The notes under the pieces: generated by a model | The model's database searches: none | What the model saw: the letters and a program-made list of their open reading frames with translations, nothing else | Told to the model about the DNA's origin: nothing | Origin: Cladorrhinum sp. PSN259 | Taxonomy: Eukaryota > Ascomycota > Sordariomycetes > Sordariales > Podosporaceae | NCBI GenBank assembly: GCA_033725935.1 | Contig: MU867112.1 | Location: 62,001-126,000 of the forward strand | DNA length: 64,000 nucleotides | Direction of reading: 5' to 3' | Position numbers and translations under genes: made by a program | In this document: piece by piece, positions 35,900-46,415 of the stretch | How positions within the stretch are numbered: position 1 is the stretch's first letter | Layout of the letters: the number at the start of each line of letters is the position of its first letter

Positions 35900-37430
35900 G
35901 CGGTTTGGTTAGCGTGACGACGAAAGGATGCTTTAAGACGCTTTGTGAGGGTGACGACGAAAGGATGATTAGATGGTATATGGTACATACATGGTGGTAT
36001 ATATGGAGAAGAAAAAAAACCAAAAGAAGCAATTGTTGGCTTTGTATTTAATTTTTTTTTTTTCGTGATACCCCCCTCTCCGTAAATGTAATGTGGGAAT
36101 TTCGAGGAATGATTTTTTACGTACAACCTATCTAACTTTGTGTGCCTTTTCTCATTCATGGAACTCTTCCTTGTGTAAACTCAACCCGCAATTATAAAGT
36201 AAACAATCACATCACTTTTCTCTTTTCTTTTTCCCCTTCTTTTACAAATGCTCATCTCTTTCTGTGATATGGAATACAGGATAAGTGTAGTGTACAATCT
36301 AATGCTTCAAAACGTTTATTATTAGTTCGGTATGATATGGCCCTACAATACCAAGGAGAGAAGCAAAGGTCACGGCGTGGAAGCTAATCTAACAATTGTA
36401 ATTAAAAACTAAAACCGCAAGGTTGTTAGAAAATCGCAAGTTGGAAGTTGGAAGATGGCACGTGGTGGAAGGAAATAACTACCCTATGCAGGTCAGGATA
36501 TCTTACATAGTATGCGTAGAAAGGAGTCAGAGAATGCATCAACAGAAGCTAAACAGGCGTACAAATAAGTGAAATATGCATAGGAAAGTGTAAATTAGGC
36601 GTGTACATAGCCTACCCTGTAACTTCTTTTTTTTGAACGAAGGTTAGTAGATAATAGTTACATGAAAGCTCTCTTGTTGTGTGTGAAGAATGAATGAGTT
36701 GTTGCTGGAATGTTTGAAGCTGCTGGGCTGAAAAAGACATCTTTGTCGTAACGGTCTCGATATGAGATTTATTGGAGTTTTCACGCAAGGCTTCAAATTG
36801 CCAAGAATTCTTGATGCTGCATTCTTCTCGGGTTCAATGCTCATACCTGATGGCGAAAAAGTTAGCTGGTGACTTTTTATATTCTTTTCCCCTTTTGTTC
36901 TTTTTATTTTATTTTTATTTTTAAATTATAACTCCCTTTCTCTCCCGAACTTTCATATAATAGTTTCATTTTGACTCATATTGAAGGGATGCAAACCTTC
37001 CATCCTGATGTTTTGCCGTAAAAAACATCGTGAGATCAAGGCTTATGGTGTTGAGGCAAAGGGAATCCGCGTCCATCTGACCAATCACCTTCCCCCTCTT
37101 CCGAGATAAAATGTGGGACTTGCTTTCCCTTCTCTCCTTCCCTCTCAAAAACACACCAATCAACCATACCATTTTCGGTAACCCAGTGACGTCGGTGCAG
37201 CTATTCCCGATTTGGGCAAATGCTTTCCACTCCTCCCCCTCCTCCTTCCCTCCCCTTCAACCTGCCTCATCGACCTTGTGCCTCATCCTTTCAAACATCT
37301 CAACCCCAACAAATAAACACTTTTAATTCCATTTCACACACACACACACTCTCTCTCTTATTCACTCACCTTTTTTTTTTTTTTTGCCAACAAATTACAG
37401 CAGAGTCAAGAGACAGAAGGAAAAAAAAAA
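35900..37430. other. Intergenic upstream of the MscL-type gene
   Basis: 1.5 kb of AT-rich sequence. 35900-35960 contains a direct repeat of GTGACGACGAAAGGATG (two copies about 34 bp apart) in the 3' flank of paralogue B. CT-rich DNA from 37220 to 37390 precedes the channel gene and probably forms its leader. No gene was identified. Confidence 0.6.
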
Positions 37431-38083
37431 ATGCCACATCTAACACCAGGCGGTTCCTACGCCTCAACCCCCTCGGGCGCAGACAGCGATGCGGATGAAA
37501 CGCAGGAACTGCTCAACCGCAGCCGGCACCACGCCCGCCGCTTCTTTACCGGCTTCTTGGACTTTGCATTCAAGGGCAACGTCCTGGAAATCGCCTTTGG
37601 TCTGATCCTCGCGTCAATGTTCACCGCCCTCGTGACGTCGCTCATGACTGACATTCTGCTGCCGCCCATATCCGTCATTTTACCCTTAAACAAGAATTTG
37701 GAAGAAAAGTTTGCAGTACTAAAACAGGGAGAGAGCAAAGGGGCGGGGTACAACACCCTGAAGCAGGCGCAGGAGGACGGGGCGGTGGTGATGGCCTACG
37801 GGGTGTTTCTGAACCGCGTGGTGAACTTCGTCGGCGTGGGTTTCGTGCTGTACGGGCTGGCGTGGGGGTACCAGGCCGTGAGCAAGGATCCGATCATCAA
37901 GAGGACGGTTAAGTGCCGGTACTGTCGGAAGCAGATTAATGAAAAGGTAATTTAAGTTTTTTTTATTTTTTAATTTGTCTTAAAGGGATTTACATATGCT
38001 GATGATTTTGTTTATATACTTAGGCCAAGAGATGTGTGGAGTGTACTAGTTGGCAGGATGGAAGGGAGGATAGGCATTTCTGA
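37431..38083 (+). CDS. Large-conductance mechanosensitive channel, MscL type
   Basis: Two exons, 37431-37946 and 38024-38083, giving 191 aa. After a 40-residue N-terminal extension comes the MscL signature: FLDFAFKGNVLEIAFGLILASMFTALVTSLMTDILLPPIS, quoted here only as the first transmembrane helix region, residues about 43-82. The second helix is near residues 120-145 (GVFLNRVVNFVGVGFVLYGL). Between them is a short extracellular-type loop. The C-terminus carries CRYC and CVEC, four cysteines forming a plausible zinc ribbon, with the intron falling between the two pairs. MscL pores open under membrane tension and release solutes on hypo-osmotic shock. MscL is mainly prokaryotic but is known from filamentous fungi, in plasma membrane or an organelle. 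The N-terminal extension has two Arg (RHHARR) just before the amphipathic start. Confidence 0.92.
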
Positions 38084-39653
38084 TAGAGTGAACCACCTGT
38101 TGGGTTAATGTTTTCCAGAGAATGAAGGAGGGATCATATTGTGCTGGAGCAATAGGAGAGGAGTTTTGGAGCGTGTTTTTTGGGGGGGATGTGTTGCTTG
38201 TGAACTTGCTGGTTAAGAGGAGGGGAACCGATCAGATTGTATGTGATTGAGAATTCAGGTCTCTGGGGGAAACTGCGAAGAGAGCCCTGACGTGAAATGT
38301 TGGAATGGCCAGATTGCGGTGCCAGACAGGAGTTTTGGGTGATGGGCTTGGGTTCATGAGTTATTATCGCACTGTATTTTTCATTGGCATAGAAATATAC
38401 CCCTATTGCATTATATACATCTTCTTTTCAATCAATTTTTACTCTTAAAAAAATCTATCGTGGTAATGTGTTGGTTTGTGCTGAAAAGGTCTTGTGTGTG
38501 TTAGGATGTATGTACTGTACAATACATACAACAGTGTGTGTGCTGGTGACAAAACACCCAAAGTGTGAATGAATTGACGGTCTCATCGTGTTTTAAAAAT
38601 AGCAAGTAATAATAATTCAACCTCGTTCGGATCCAAAATCCCACTGTTGTACATGTGGTGTACACGAGGGTACATGTGTGTACATGTATCTAGATTGTAA
38701 AGTACATGCATACTACTACATATATATATATATATATATCGACTGATCGCCGGATCGTCCCGCCAGATCACCCCTTACACAGCATACACAACATGCACAA
38801 CATGCCCGATAACTTGCAGTCAATAGTACCATTTAGAAAAGGACCGAGGAAACTCTTCACAACATCAAGAAATACGAATAAAATCCCCATCAAGCCACCC
38901 TTGTGAAACATCCGGTCCCGTGTTCAGGGTCGAGTTGCCAAAACGCTGTGAATGGCCAACAGCATCTTCAGCTCCCCTCGTGATCGGCAACATGATGAGC
39001 TGCATGACGGGTGCATGCAGGTTCATGTGTGTTTTGCATCCAGTATCCACACCCACATGAGATGATTAACCTTCAACGGCGTGGCTGTCCCTTTTACACC
39101 AGACCAGACATCACTTTAAACCGACTTCAAGACTGTAACAAGATGTGCAAAGTTGGTATGTTATACTGTCTCCAGCGCAATTATAGGTAACAAAGAATCC
39201 GACCCCTTAATAAAACCCAGTCGCAACAAACGCGAATAAAACCACAAAAAGCCCGAGGCCATCCGGCAACTCGGCAGAGTATCGCAAGTCGAAGAAGTAA
39301 AAAAAAAACAAAAAACCGGGAGACCCATAAACCCAACTCAGATGGATCCCATGCAATGACACAAACAAATTCTCCCTTCTTTTTTACCCCCAACATTCCA
39401 ATCGAGTCCCAAATGAAAGCCACACGCCATCATATCTCCTTCCATTGCATGTATGTCGCCCAGGAGAAAAAAACAAGTTTTTGTCCGGAAACAGACAACA
39501 TCCCAACTCTGCACACAATAAGAGGTAATTAGGTTAGATGCAGGTGATTAGGTCGTGGCTCGTGTCTCGTAAAAGCAGTGTGTCCCCCCTTGGGATTCGC
39601 TTGTCCTGTGATTCTCTTGTCGGACTCCCGGGGATTTGGTGCCGTTAAGAGCT
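38084..39653. other. Convergent intergenic region
   Basis: 1.6 kb between the stops of the channel gene and the cysteine-rich GPI gene. It includes a cluster of GTACATGT-type palindromes near 38640-38710 and a TA run at 38719-38739. No coding content was recognised. Confidence 0.6.
38719..38739. repeat. (TA)n microsatellite
   Basis: Ten TA dinucleotides next to several TACATG palindromes. Confidence 0.9.
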
Positions 39654-40451
39654 TTAGAGAAGGGCGGCAAGACCCGCAATGGCGAGGAGGGCCGTGATGG
39701 GAGTGCCAATGGTGCCAGCGGCACCCTCGGCGATCTTGGACACGGTAGGTGAGGGAGATGAGAAGCTCGAGATCGACGTGGTGTTAGACGCCGGGAAAGT
39801 GGCGGAGGGGGCATGGGTGACAGTGCCGACCGAGTGCTTGTCAGAGAAGACGGTGGTGCTGGCAGCCTCAGAGCTGGAGCTGCTGCCAGTAGCCTCAGCG
39901 GCGCTCGAGGTGGTGGCCTCCTTGGTGGTCGTGGGTGCGGCAGAGCTGCTGGAGGAAGTGGTGGACTCGGGTGCGGCGGTCTGAGCAACAAGGCCACCGG
40001 CAATGCTGTAGGCCTTGGCGCACTCCTCCAAGTTCATAGCATCAGGGCAGCACCATGTTTCGCTGGACTTGTCTGATGTGCAGTAGTAACCGGCGTCGCA
40101 AGAGTCTATCACAACAGGTTAGTCATCAATCGTAGACTTCAGAGTAAAAAACCACATACTTCCGGACTTGTCAGGGCAGCAGGTCTGGCCGGCGCTCTCG
40201 TTGAAGCAGTGAACCTTGCTGTCGACAGAAGCGCAGGTCTGGTAGCCGGAACCGCAGGCCTCCTCGCAGGTGTTGCCAGTGCCGCAGGTAGCGGACTCGG
40301 GCTGGTATCCGGGCTCATCGCGGCGCATCACGCCGAAGAGCTGACGACTGGACATCTTGACCTCCTGAACCTTGTATGGCTGGAGCTTAGCAGCGACGTC
40401 GGATGCGAAGACGAGGGCCGCGAAAGCGGTGGTGATGGTCTTGATCTGCAT
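39654..40451 (-). CDS. Cysteine-rich GPI-anchored secreted protein
   Basis: Two exons on the minus strand, 40451-40160 and 40105-39654, giving 247 aa. The signal peptide is MQIKTITTAFAALVFASDVAA. A cysteine-rich module follows (CGTGNTCEEACG, YQTCAS, HCFNES, QTCCPD, then SCDAGYYC and ETWCCPD), with at least a dozen Cys in residues about 50-130. Next come a Ser/Thr/Ala-rich, probably O-glycosylated stalk and a hydrophobic GPI-type end (GTPITALLAIAGLAALL). The intron splits the module between two CCPD-like repeats, and the join restores a codon for Asn in SGNSCD. Such proteins are frequent in Pezizomycotina walls and have no defined function. Small Cys-rich modules like this may bind wall polymers, which is inference. 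Confidence 0.85.
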
Positions 40452-42133
40452 TTTGACGGTTTGTTGTGTTGGATTGAGATTATTTGAGGGTGGAGAAGTC
40501 GCGACGGTCGCAAAAAAGGGTGTGTGGAAATGATTTTTCTGCTGTAGGTATGTCCGTGTAAAAAAAGAATGGATCGAGTACGAGGGACTCTGGTTAATGA
40601 ATGACAGGTTCTTCGGGTGTGAAGAGGTTGATGAAGGTGCAAAAAGCAAGCAGAAAGGATGGGAGAAGGGGAAAAAGAGATTGAAATGAGGGTGAATAAA
40701 AGGCGACAGGAGGGCAGCAGCTAGAGCGGGCGAGGATCTGGACTCTGGGGATGAGCGGGCCCCAGGCCAGGTTGATAAATGGAGCAGGGAAAACAACAGG
40801 TACCTTCCCAGCTTGGGGGTGCGTCTGGGGTACTTTTGGGGGGGACCAGGGAAGGGCCAAGCGAACCATTGAGCACGTCTCCTTAATTTTAGGACTTTGG
40901 CACTGCTTCCCTGCGCGGCACGGTACCTGCGTCGTTCCTGGCAGGCGACAGGAGCAGAGCAGCCACCGGTGACACGCCAGGTACACCAATCGCAGTGCTT
41001 CCTGCAAATTCCAGAAAAACACATTTGCCGTACACTCCTTCCAAGATTTTCTTGATTTCTGACCTCAGCCGGCAGTCTACTCTCTGCACATTGACGTGTT
41101 TTTCCCTTCCATGTTCCATTTTGGACACGCACGATGTGCCCATTGCCGGTGCCAGGCATCCCTGGAAAAGTTCAGGTTGTGGACAGGCGTTGTTTCCCCC
41201 GGTTTTGGCCAAGCACGCAAACCAGTGGCTTTCAATTTCGGCCACTTTGCCGTGCGATGCAACAGAGGATGGAGACTGCCCTTTAGCTGTTTTTGCTCCT
41301 CACCGCTGCATTTAAAAATCCATCTGGCAGCTGCTGCATCACTTCTTTTCGGAGCGAATGAAATGAGGAAATGAGGGCCAAGCTACTAGTCAAGAGGGAT
41401 GTCGGGGAGATCTCATCTCGGTGATCGACATTTGGACAAGAAACAAATCGTCAAATCGAACATGATTCATTTGATTGTGTGTGTAGTAAGCGCCAACATA
41501 CGGCGAAACGCTTTTTTGAGAAATCGGATCCAATTGACTTTGCCAGTGTGTGTGGTTGCAGTGTGCTGCGGCACTTTTGTCCCAAGATTGGAATGTGACT
41601 GGCTGACAGGCAACGGTGCGCCCGTTTCACTTTGTTCTTCAGCTCAAGGGTGGCCTGTGCTTATTTTATGCTTCTCTGTGAATCCGGCCCCACACAAGCC
41701 GGCTCGGGCCCGCCCTCCGAGGTTTTGTTTTCGGGGGGCCCCGTCGACACAGCCCCGTCTGGGGATTATGGGTTCTGTGAGTTGGTTTTGGATCTCAAAA
41801 CTCTTAATAAGTGGCTTTTGCTTTCTTTTTAGGTTTTGTTTTGAAAGAAGTGTTTCACATCCCCCTTTTGACATCCCTTCCGTACCATATACCCTTCACC
41901 CCTCTTTCTTCAACACCATCAGGATCATCCATGATCAGACATCTGACCCTAACCCTGACTCGCCCAGATCTTCCGAAATCGCAATCTTCAAGGTTCTCAA
42001 TCACTGCTCTCTCTCTCAACCGCAAACTTTCATAACAACCTCTTTTTCAAACACCCCACCCATACACACATTCACACACACACATAAATACCCTCACTTT
42101 CTCTTCAAACTCTCAACAATTCACGATAGAACA
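40452..42133. other. Intergenic, GPI gene promoter to tRNA-Phe
   Basis: 1.7 kb. A long frame at 41399-42202 runs into the tRNA gene and has no domain, so it is rejected as coding. CACA-rich DNA lies just before the tRNA (42060-42090). Confidence 0.6.
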
Positions 42134-42240
42134 GCGGGTTTAGCTCAGTTGGGAGAGCGTCAGACTGAAGCCTCAAATTCAATTTCCAAATATTTCAAAT
42201 GAAAATCTGAAGGTCGTGTGTTCGATCCACACAAACCGCA
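42134..42240 (+). tRNA. tRNA-Phe (GAA) with intron
   Basis: The gene reads GCGGGTTTAGCTCAG at the 5' end and closes with GTTCGATCC in the T-loop and AACCGCA at the acceptor end. The anticodon arm is TCAGA-CTGAAG-[intron]-A-TCTGA, giving loop CUGAAGA with anticodon GAA. A 34-nt AT-rich intron at 42171-42204 sits directly after position 37, the standard place for nuclear tRNA introns. Acceptor pairing is complete except one G-A position. Mature length is 73 nt. Confidence 0.95.
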
Positions 42241-42896
42241 TTCTCTAACCAAAAACAACATTATTTTGCCTAAATTTGAGGAGGGTTGTAAAGTTAAAAA
42301 AAAAACTCCCAATAATTTCTTGGGCGGGAATTCGTTTTTAAAGTCATTGTTGTAAGTACCCATGAACAATGAAAACTAGACTTTTCCCTGACCTACGGAC
42401 GGGGTTTGACACGGTATCTTCTCTGGCTCATGTGATCAAGAAGGTGGAAAGGGAGCGTGGTGAGTTCAAGTTGACCAAGTGGTGCTGAGGATGATGAATC
42501 ATGTTAGATTGAGGGGGGTTGAGAAAGGCTTCATTACTTTCGGGTGACAAGCGATTATAGAGATGCCAAGTCCTCGTTTGAGACGGGGAAAAGAAAGAAA
42601 TGACCGGTTGACAGACGAGATCAAAGATTGAAAGAGGTAGACTGCAACATCACTTCATGACAGACCAAGATACCAGAAAGAATATCCAAGAAGCCAGGTT
42701 CCATTTCTCTAAAATGAAGTAATGAAAACACCGCCCCCAAACCAGCCAACAAAAACACCGCCATCCACTACAAGTAAAAGCCAAAAAAGACAAATGCCTG
42801 CTTGCTGCTACTATCTTTCCCTCTCCCTCCACTTATCAACTTCCCCTCAAACTCCAAATTATTACCGAGATATATTGATTCTGCCTCCCTCTTCAC
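42241..42896. other. Intergenic, tRNA-Phe to Glo3 gene end
   Basis: 656 bp including an A run just after the tRNA (42297-42304), which on the tRNA strand follows T-rich sequence only weakly. No gene was seen. Confidence 0.6.
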
Positions 42897-44567
42897 CTAA
42901 TTCCTCAGGTAAGACTTGATAGCATCTTGCAACTTCCCCGCACCCTCTCCAAAGAGCTGCGTCAGCTGATCGAGATCATCACCGGCCGTGTTGCCAAACT
43001 TCCTCACAAAATCCTTGGCCGCGCTCTCGAGGTCACCATAATCGTCACCTCCCATGTCCTCATTCTCCTCCCGTCCAAAGTACGCGTTTGAAGAAATGGC
43101 CGAGGCACCCTCGAATCCACCAAGACGCGATTTGGCCTCGGCCTGAGATTCCGAGTTGAACATACCCTTGCCAAAGAACTCGTCGGATGAAATGGCCTTT
43201 TGCGTGCCAAACTTTTTGCGCGCGTAGTCGTCGCCGTCGTCGTCTATACATCATGGAGTCAGCACAAAGAGTCCAAAGACGCTTGAGAAGGAAAGGAGCT
43301 TCCTTACCATTAGCGTTACCCTTAATAGGCCCGACAGAACCGAACCCCCCAGCATTCTTCTTCGCCGCAGCAGCCTTGCCGCCAACCTGGCCGAATCCAA
43401 GTCTGCCAATACCCATACCCAGCCGCTCCATCTCTGAGGCCGATTTTTCCCTGCTGTGAGAAGAACTGCCACCGTAGCCACTGCTCCGTGGCGCAGAGCT
43501 CGTAGGGGTAGGAGAGAGAATCGCAGCGCCGGACTCCTTAGATGACGAGGGCTTGGAACTCTCGTCCTCGGGATCGTATCCAAGCTTCTCAATGCGCTCG
43601 GCTTCCTCCTTGGCCTTCTTCTCAGCCTCGTCGAAATCGATCAGAACATCGCCACCCAATTTCTTGGCACCCAGCTTTGTTACAACCTTCTTTGCACCGA
43701 GGACGTTGGCCTTGCGCGGGCCGGCGGTGGTCTTCTTTACGGTAGTGGTAGCGCTCACACGAGTAACCGCGGCGGCCGGCTTGCTTTCGCCTTCGGACTT
43801 GGCCAATGGCGAGGAGGAGCGTGAAATCTCCTTTCCGATCTGCGCGTTGAGGAAAGGCGAGCCGGTACGTCCAACGACTGGGGGAGTAGCAGTTCTCGAG
43901 ATGGGCGGTGTGGGCTTCTTGATCGCGGGCTTATCCCATGAGGAGAAGAAATCATCCTCCTCCTCGGCAGGGGTGTTGGACTCTCCGAGCTCCACACCGT
44001 CAATGACTACCTCCTCGGGATACTCTCTGGCATCCTTAGCAGCCCTTTTCTTAAGTTCCTCCTTGTATTTGGTCGCGGCATTGGACGTGTACTTGGTCTT
44101 GGGGTCCTTGCTGTTGAGCGCCGCAGACCCGCCGTTTGACTGAAAGAACTTGGTGGCGGACTCGTTACCGCCAACCTTCATGATACGCAGTTGATCCCAT
44201 TGCCATTCTGTGTTGCGCGCGCTATGTTAGCTACTGTTTTCGTGTTGTAGCGGTCTCGTCGGCGGGGAGGGAACATACGGTCGAGGTTAGTAGATCGAAC
44301 AAAGGAGATGTGGACACCGAGGTTACGATGGTTGGCTGAGCAATCCAGGCACAGGTAGATGCCAAGGGGAACCGAAGTCCATGTTGGGTTCTTCTGACCG
44401 CAGTCGAAGCAGACCTATATGCAAGAGAGAAATCACGGTCAGCATGGCGGTGGAAAACCAGGTTGTTTATGGGACGGCAGCAGGGAGTAACTCACCTTGT
44501 TGGCCTGCTTCGTCTTTAGCTTCTCAAAGATCTTGAGCGACTGCTGCTTGGAAGCGAGACCGCTCAT
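42897..44567 (-). CDS. glo3: ADP-ribosylation factor GTPase-activating protein, Glo3/ArfGAP2-3 type
   Basis: Four exons on the minus strand: 44567-44496, 44414-44279, 44207-43308 and 43243-42897, giving 484 aa. The ArfGAP zinc finger CX2CX16CX2C is complete: Cys26, Cys29, Cys46 and Cys49 in VCFDCGQKNPTW and IYLCLDCSANHRNLGVH. The catalytic arginine is Arg54. The domain continues through VRSTNLDQWQWDQLRIMKVGGN, which crosses an intron with correct phase. The C-terminal half carries conserved ArfGAP2/3 'Glo3 motif' elements (DDYARKKFGTQKAISSDEFFG, RLGGFEGASAISSNAYFG) that distinguish Glo3 from Gcs1 and Age proteins. Glo3 promotes GTP hydrolysis on Arf1 in COPI vesicles for Golgi-to-ER retrieval. 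Assignment is strong. Confidence 0.93.
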
Positions 44568-44991
44568 ATTGGGCAATCTTTCTGTACTGTTCCCTTTCTC
44601 AGGTAAGCAAGAAAAAAACAAGGGGAGCTGCACTTGTTGACAACACCCAAAAAAAGTCGGTGTTGTTGGAAAAAGTTGTCGGTGTTAACGGTGGGCGGCG
44701 GCGGCGACCAATTCAGGAGATGTGGATTGAGAATGGGCCACAATTTCGCTGCCCAGGAATCCATCCATGTGGCATCAAGCAAATCCGCTAATCCCAAAAC
44801 TGCATTAGTGCGTGTATGGACTTTCTGCCCCCACATTTTACCCCGGTCCAGATATTCCCCGCCAGCCGGCAAACAGCCCGCGGGCGCGCTGCGATTAAGC
44901 TTCAAAGCTTCCAGAAGCTCTGGTTTTCTTTTTCCCCTCCAAAAACCTGGGAATTCATGATGCCACAACCGGCACCACGTCCACGCCCACC
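44568..44991. promoter_or_regulatory. Bidirectional promoter, Glo3 and Tim21
   Basis: 424 bp separate the divergent ATGs of the Glo3 and Tim21 genes, so the two promoters share this DNA. It contains TTCCAGAA at 44909-44916, the two-unit core of a heat-shock element (TTCnnGAA), within a near-palindromic AGCTTCCAGAAGCT. A function for this site is only suggested by the motif. Confidence 0.5.
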
Positions 44992-45797
44992 ATGATGAAA
45001 CCAAACAAATTCTCCCTCCTCCGACGCCCAATTCTCCTAACCTCCACCCAGGCAACCCCTCTCCTTCCAGCAATTACAACCCGCTGTCACCTTTCCACCA
45101 CCCCCTCCCACCTCGAATCCTCTTCCTCTACAAAACGCCGCTCAGTAACACCCCTAAACGACGACGGCCATATCCCCTGGTCCGACCTCTCCGGCACCGA
45201 AAAAACAGGCCGCGCCTTCCAACAAACAATCAACCTGTCCCTCGTCCTTTTAGGTCTGTCCCTGACCTCGGGCGTAATCTACGTCCTCTACACCGAGGTC
45301 TTCTCATCAGACTCAAAGACCGCACACTTCAACCACGCATTCGACCGGCTCAAGTCTGATCCGAGAATTGCAGAGCTGCTGGGCAACCCCAAAAAAATCA
45401 AAGCGTTCGGTGAGGAGACGCATAATAGCTGGCGGAGGGCGAGGCCGATTGCTTCGACTGTGAGCAAGGATAAATACGGGGTTGAGCATCTGAGGATTGA
45501 GTTTAATGTAAGTTTACCCTATCAGAGAGAAAAAAAAGGCGGGGGATAGGGGATGGGGGCTGACTTTATGTGTTCAAAAACCAGGTACAAGGACCTAGAG
45601 GGCTAGGAAGAGTAAATATTCACATGACGAAGCGGCCCGGTCAGAATGAATATCAGTATCAGTATTTCTTTGTAGATGTGCGAGGGCATCATCAGCGGAT
45701 ATGGCTCGAGAATAAGGCGGCTTCTGCTGCTGCCGCTTCAAGTCAGCAGGGTAAGAAAGGGGAGGGGTTCAAGTTGTTTGGTGTGAAGTGGAGTTGA
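44992..45797 (+). CDS. tim21: Mitochondrial inner-membrane translocase subunit Tim21
   Basis: Two exons, 44992-45507 and 45585-45797, giving 242 aa. A basic, Ser/Thr-rich presequence of about 45 residues (FSLLRRPILLTSTQATPLL) is followed by one transmembrane helix near residues 84-105 (LSLVLLGLSLTSGVIYVLY). The intermembrane-space domain then has HFNHAFDRLKSDPRIAELLG, FGEETHN and, in exon 2, GPRGLGRVNIHM with a closing IWLEN. These are Tim21 hallmarks. Tim21 joins the TIM23 presequence translocase to the TOM complex and respiratory chain. Two adjacent Met codons open the frame; either may be used. The intron join (EFN to VQGPRG) keeps family continuity. Confidence 0.93.
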
Positions 45798-46415
45798 AGA
45801 AACATGCGATGGTGACGAGGTATATATGTTATGAGGCAATTTGGGCTTGTAAGGTAATGTTGTATATGTCTTCCTTTTAGGTGTTTGGGTGGTAGGTATA
45901 TGTATGGTCTTAGGTCGGTTCGGGGCATTTGTTGGTTTACTGGGTCAAGGTATCAGATGGTCAAGATTGTGTATCAAACCATCAAATGACTGTGCATGCT
46001 TGTTTTGAAACCTATTTTGTATTATTTAATTCACCCCTATGTCATTTCCCTCGGGATATTTACGCTTGCCCCGCTATGAGTACACTGCAAAGGTTTTACA
46101 ACTCCCTCTCAGATTACAACATCCCCGGACATTTTTTTGTTTCTTCCACAACCCCTCGACAGAACAACCCGCAGAGAGCTCTTAACGCTGGACGCAGCAC
46201 ATTGACCCTCTGCTGCAACAAGAACTAAGAAGAGAAGAGCGAAAAAACATCAAAGGTACCACCCCACCCCCAAACCCCCCTGAGCGACTTAGTCCTCAAA
46301 AAAGACTCCATGCTAATAAGTACGACTTTTCTTTGAACAGAACAAAACAAAATGCCCATACTCAACAGACTGCCTCCGATTATTCTCCATTCGCATTGAA
46401 CGCCTGCGAGGTTCT
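45798..46415. other. Convergent intergenic spacer
   Basis: 618 bp between the Tim21 stop and the stop of the BTB-bromodomain gene. No coding content was seen. Confidence 0.65.

Noticed and set aside
42124..42133. Start of the tRNA-Phe gene a few bases earlier
   Set aside because: Only a start at 42134 pairs GCGG with the CCGC of the acceptor end.
41399..42202. A 267-codon plus-strand frame
   Set aside because: It runs straight into the tRNA-Phe gene, has no recognisable domain, and its composition follows the surrounding non-coding DNA.
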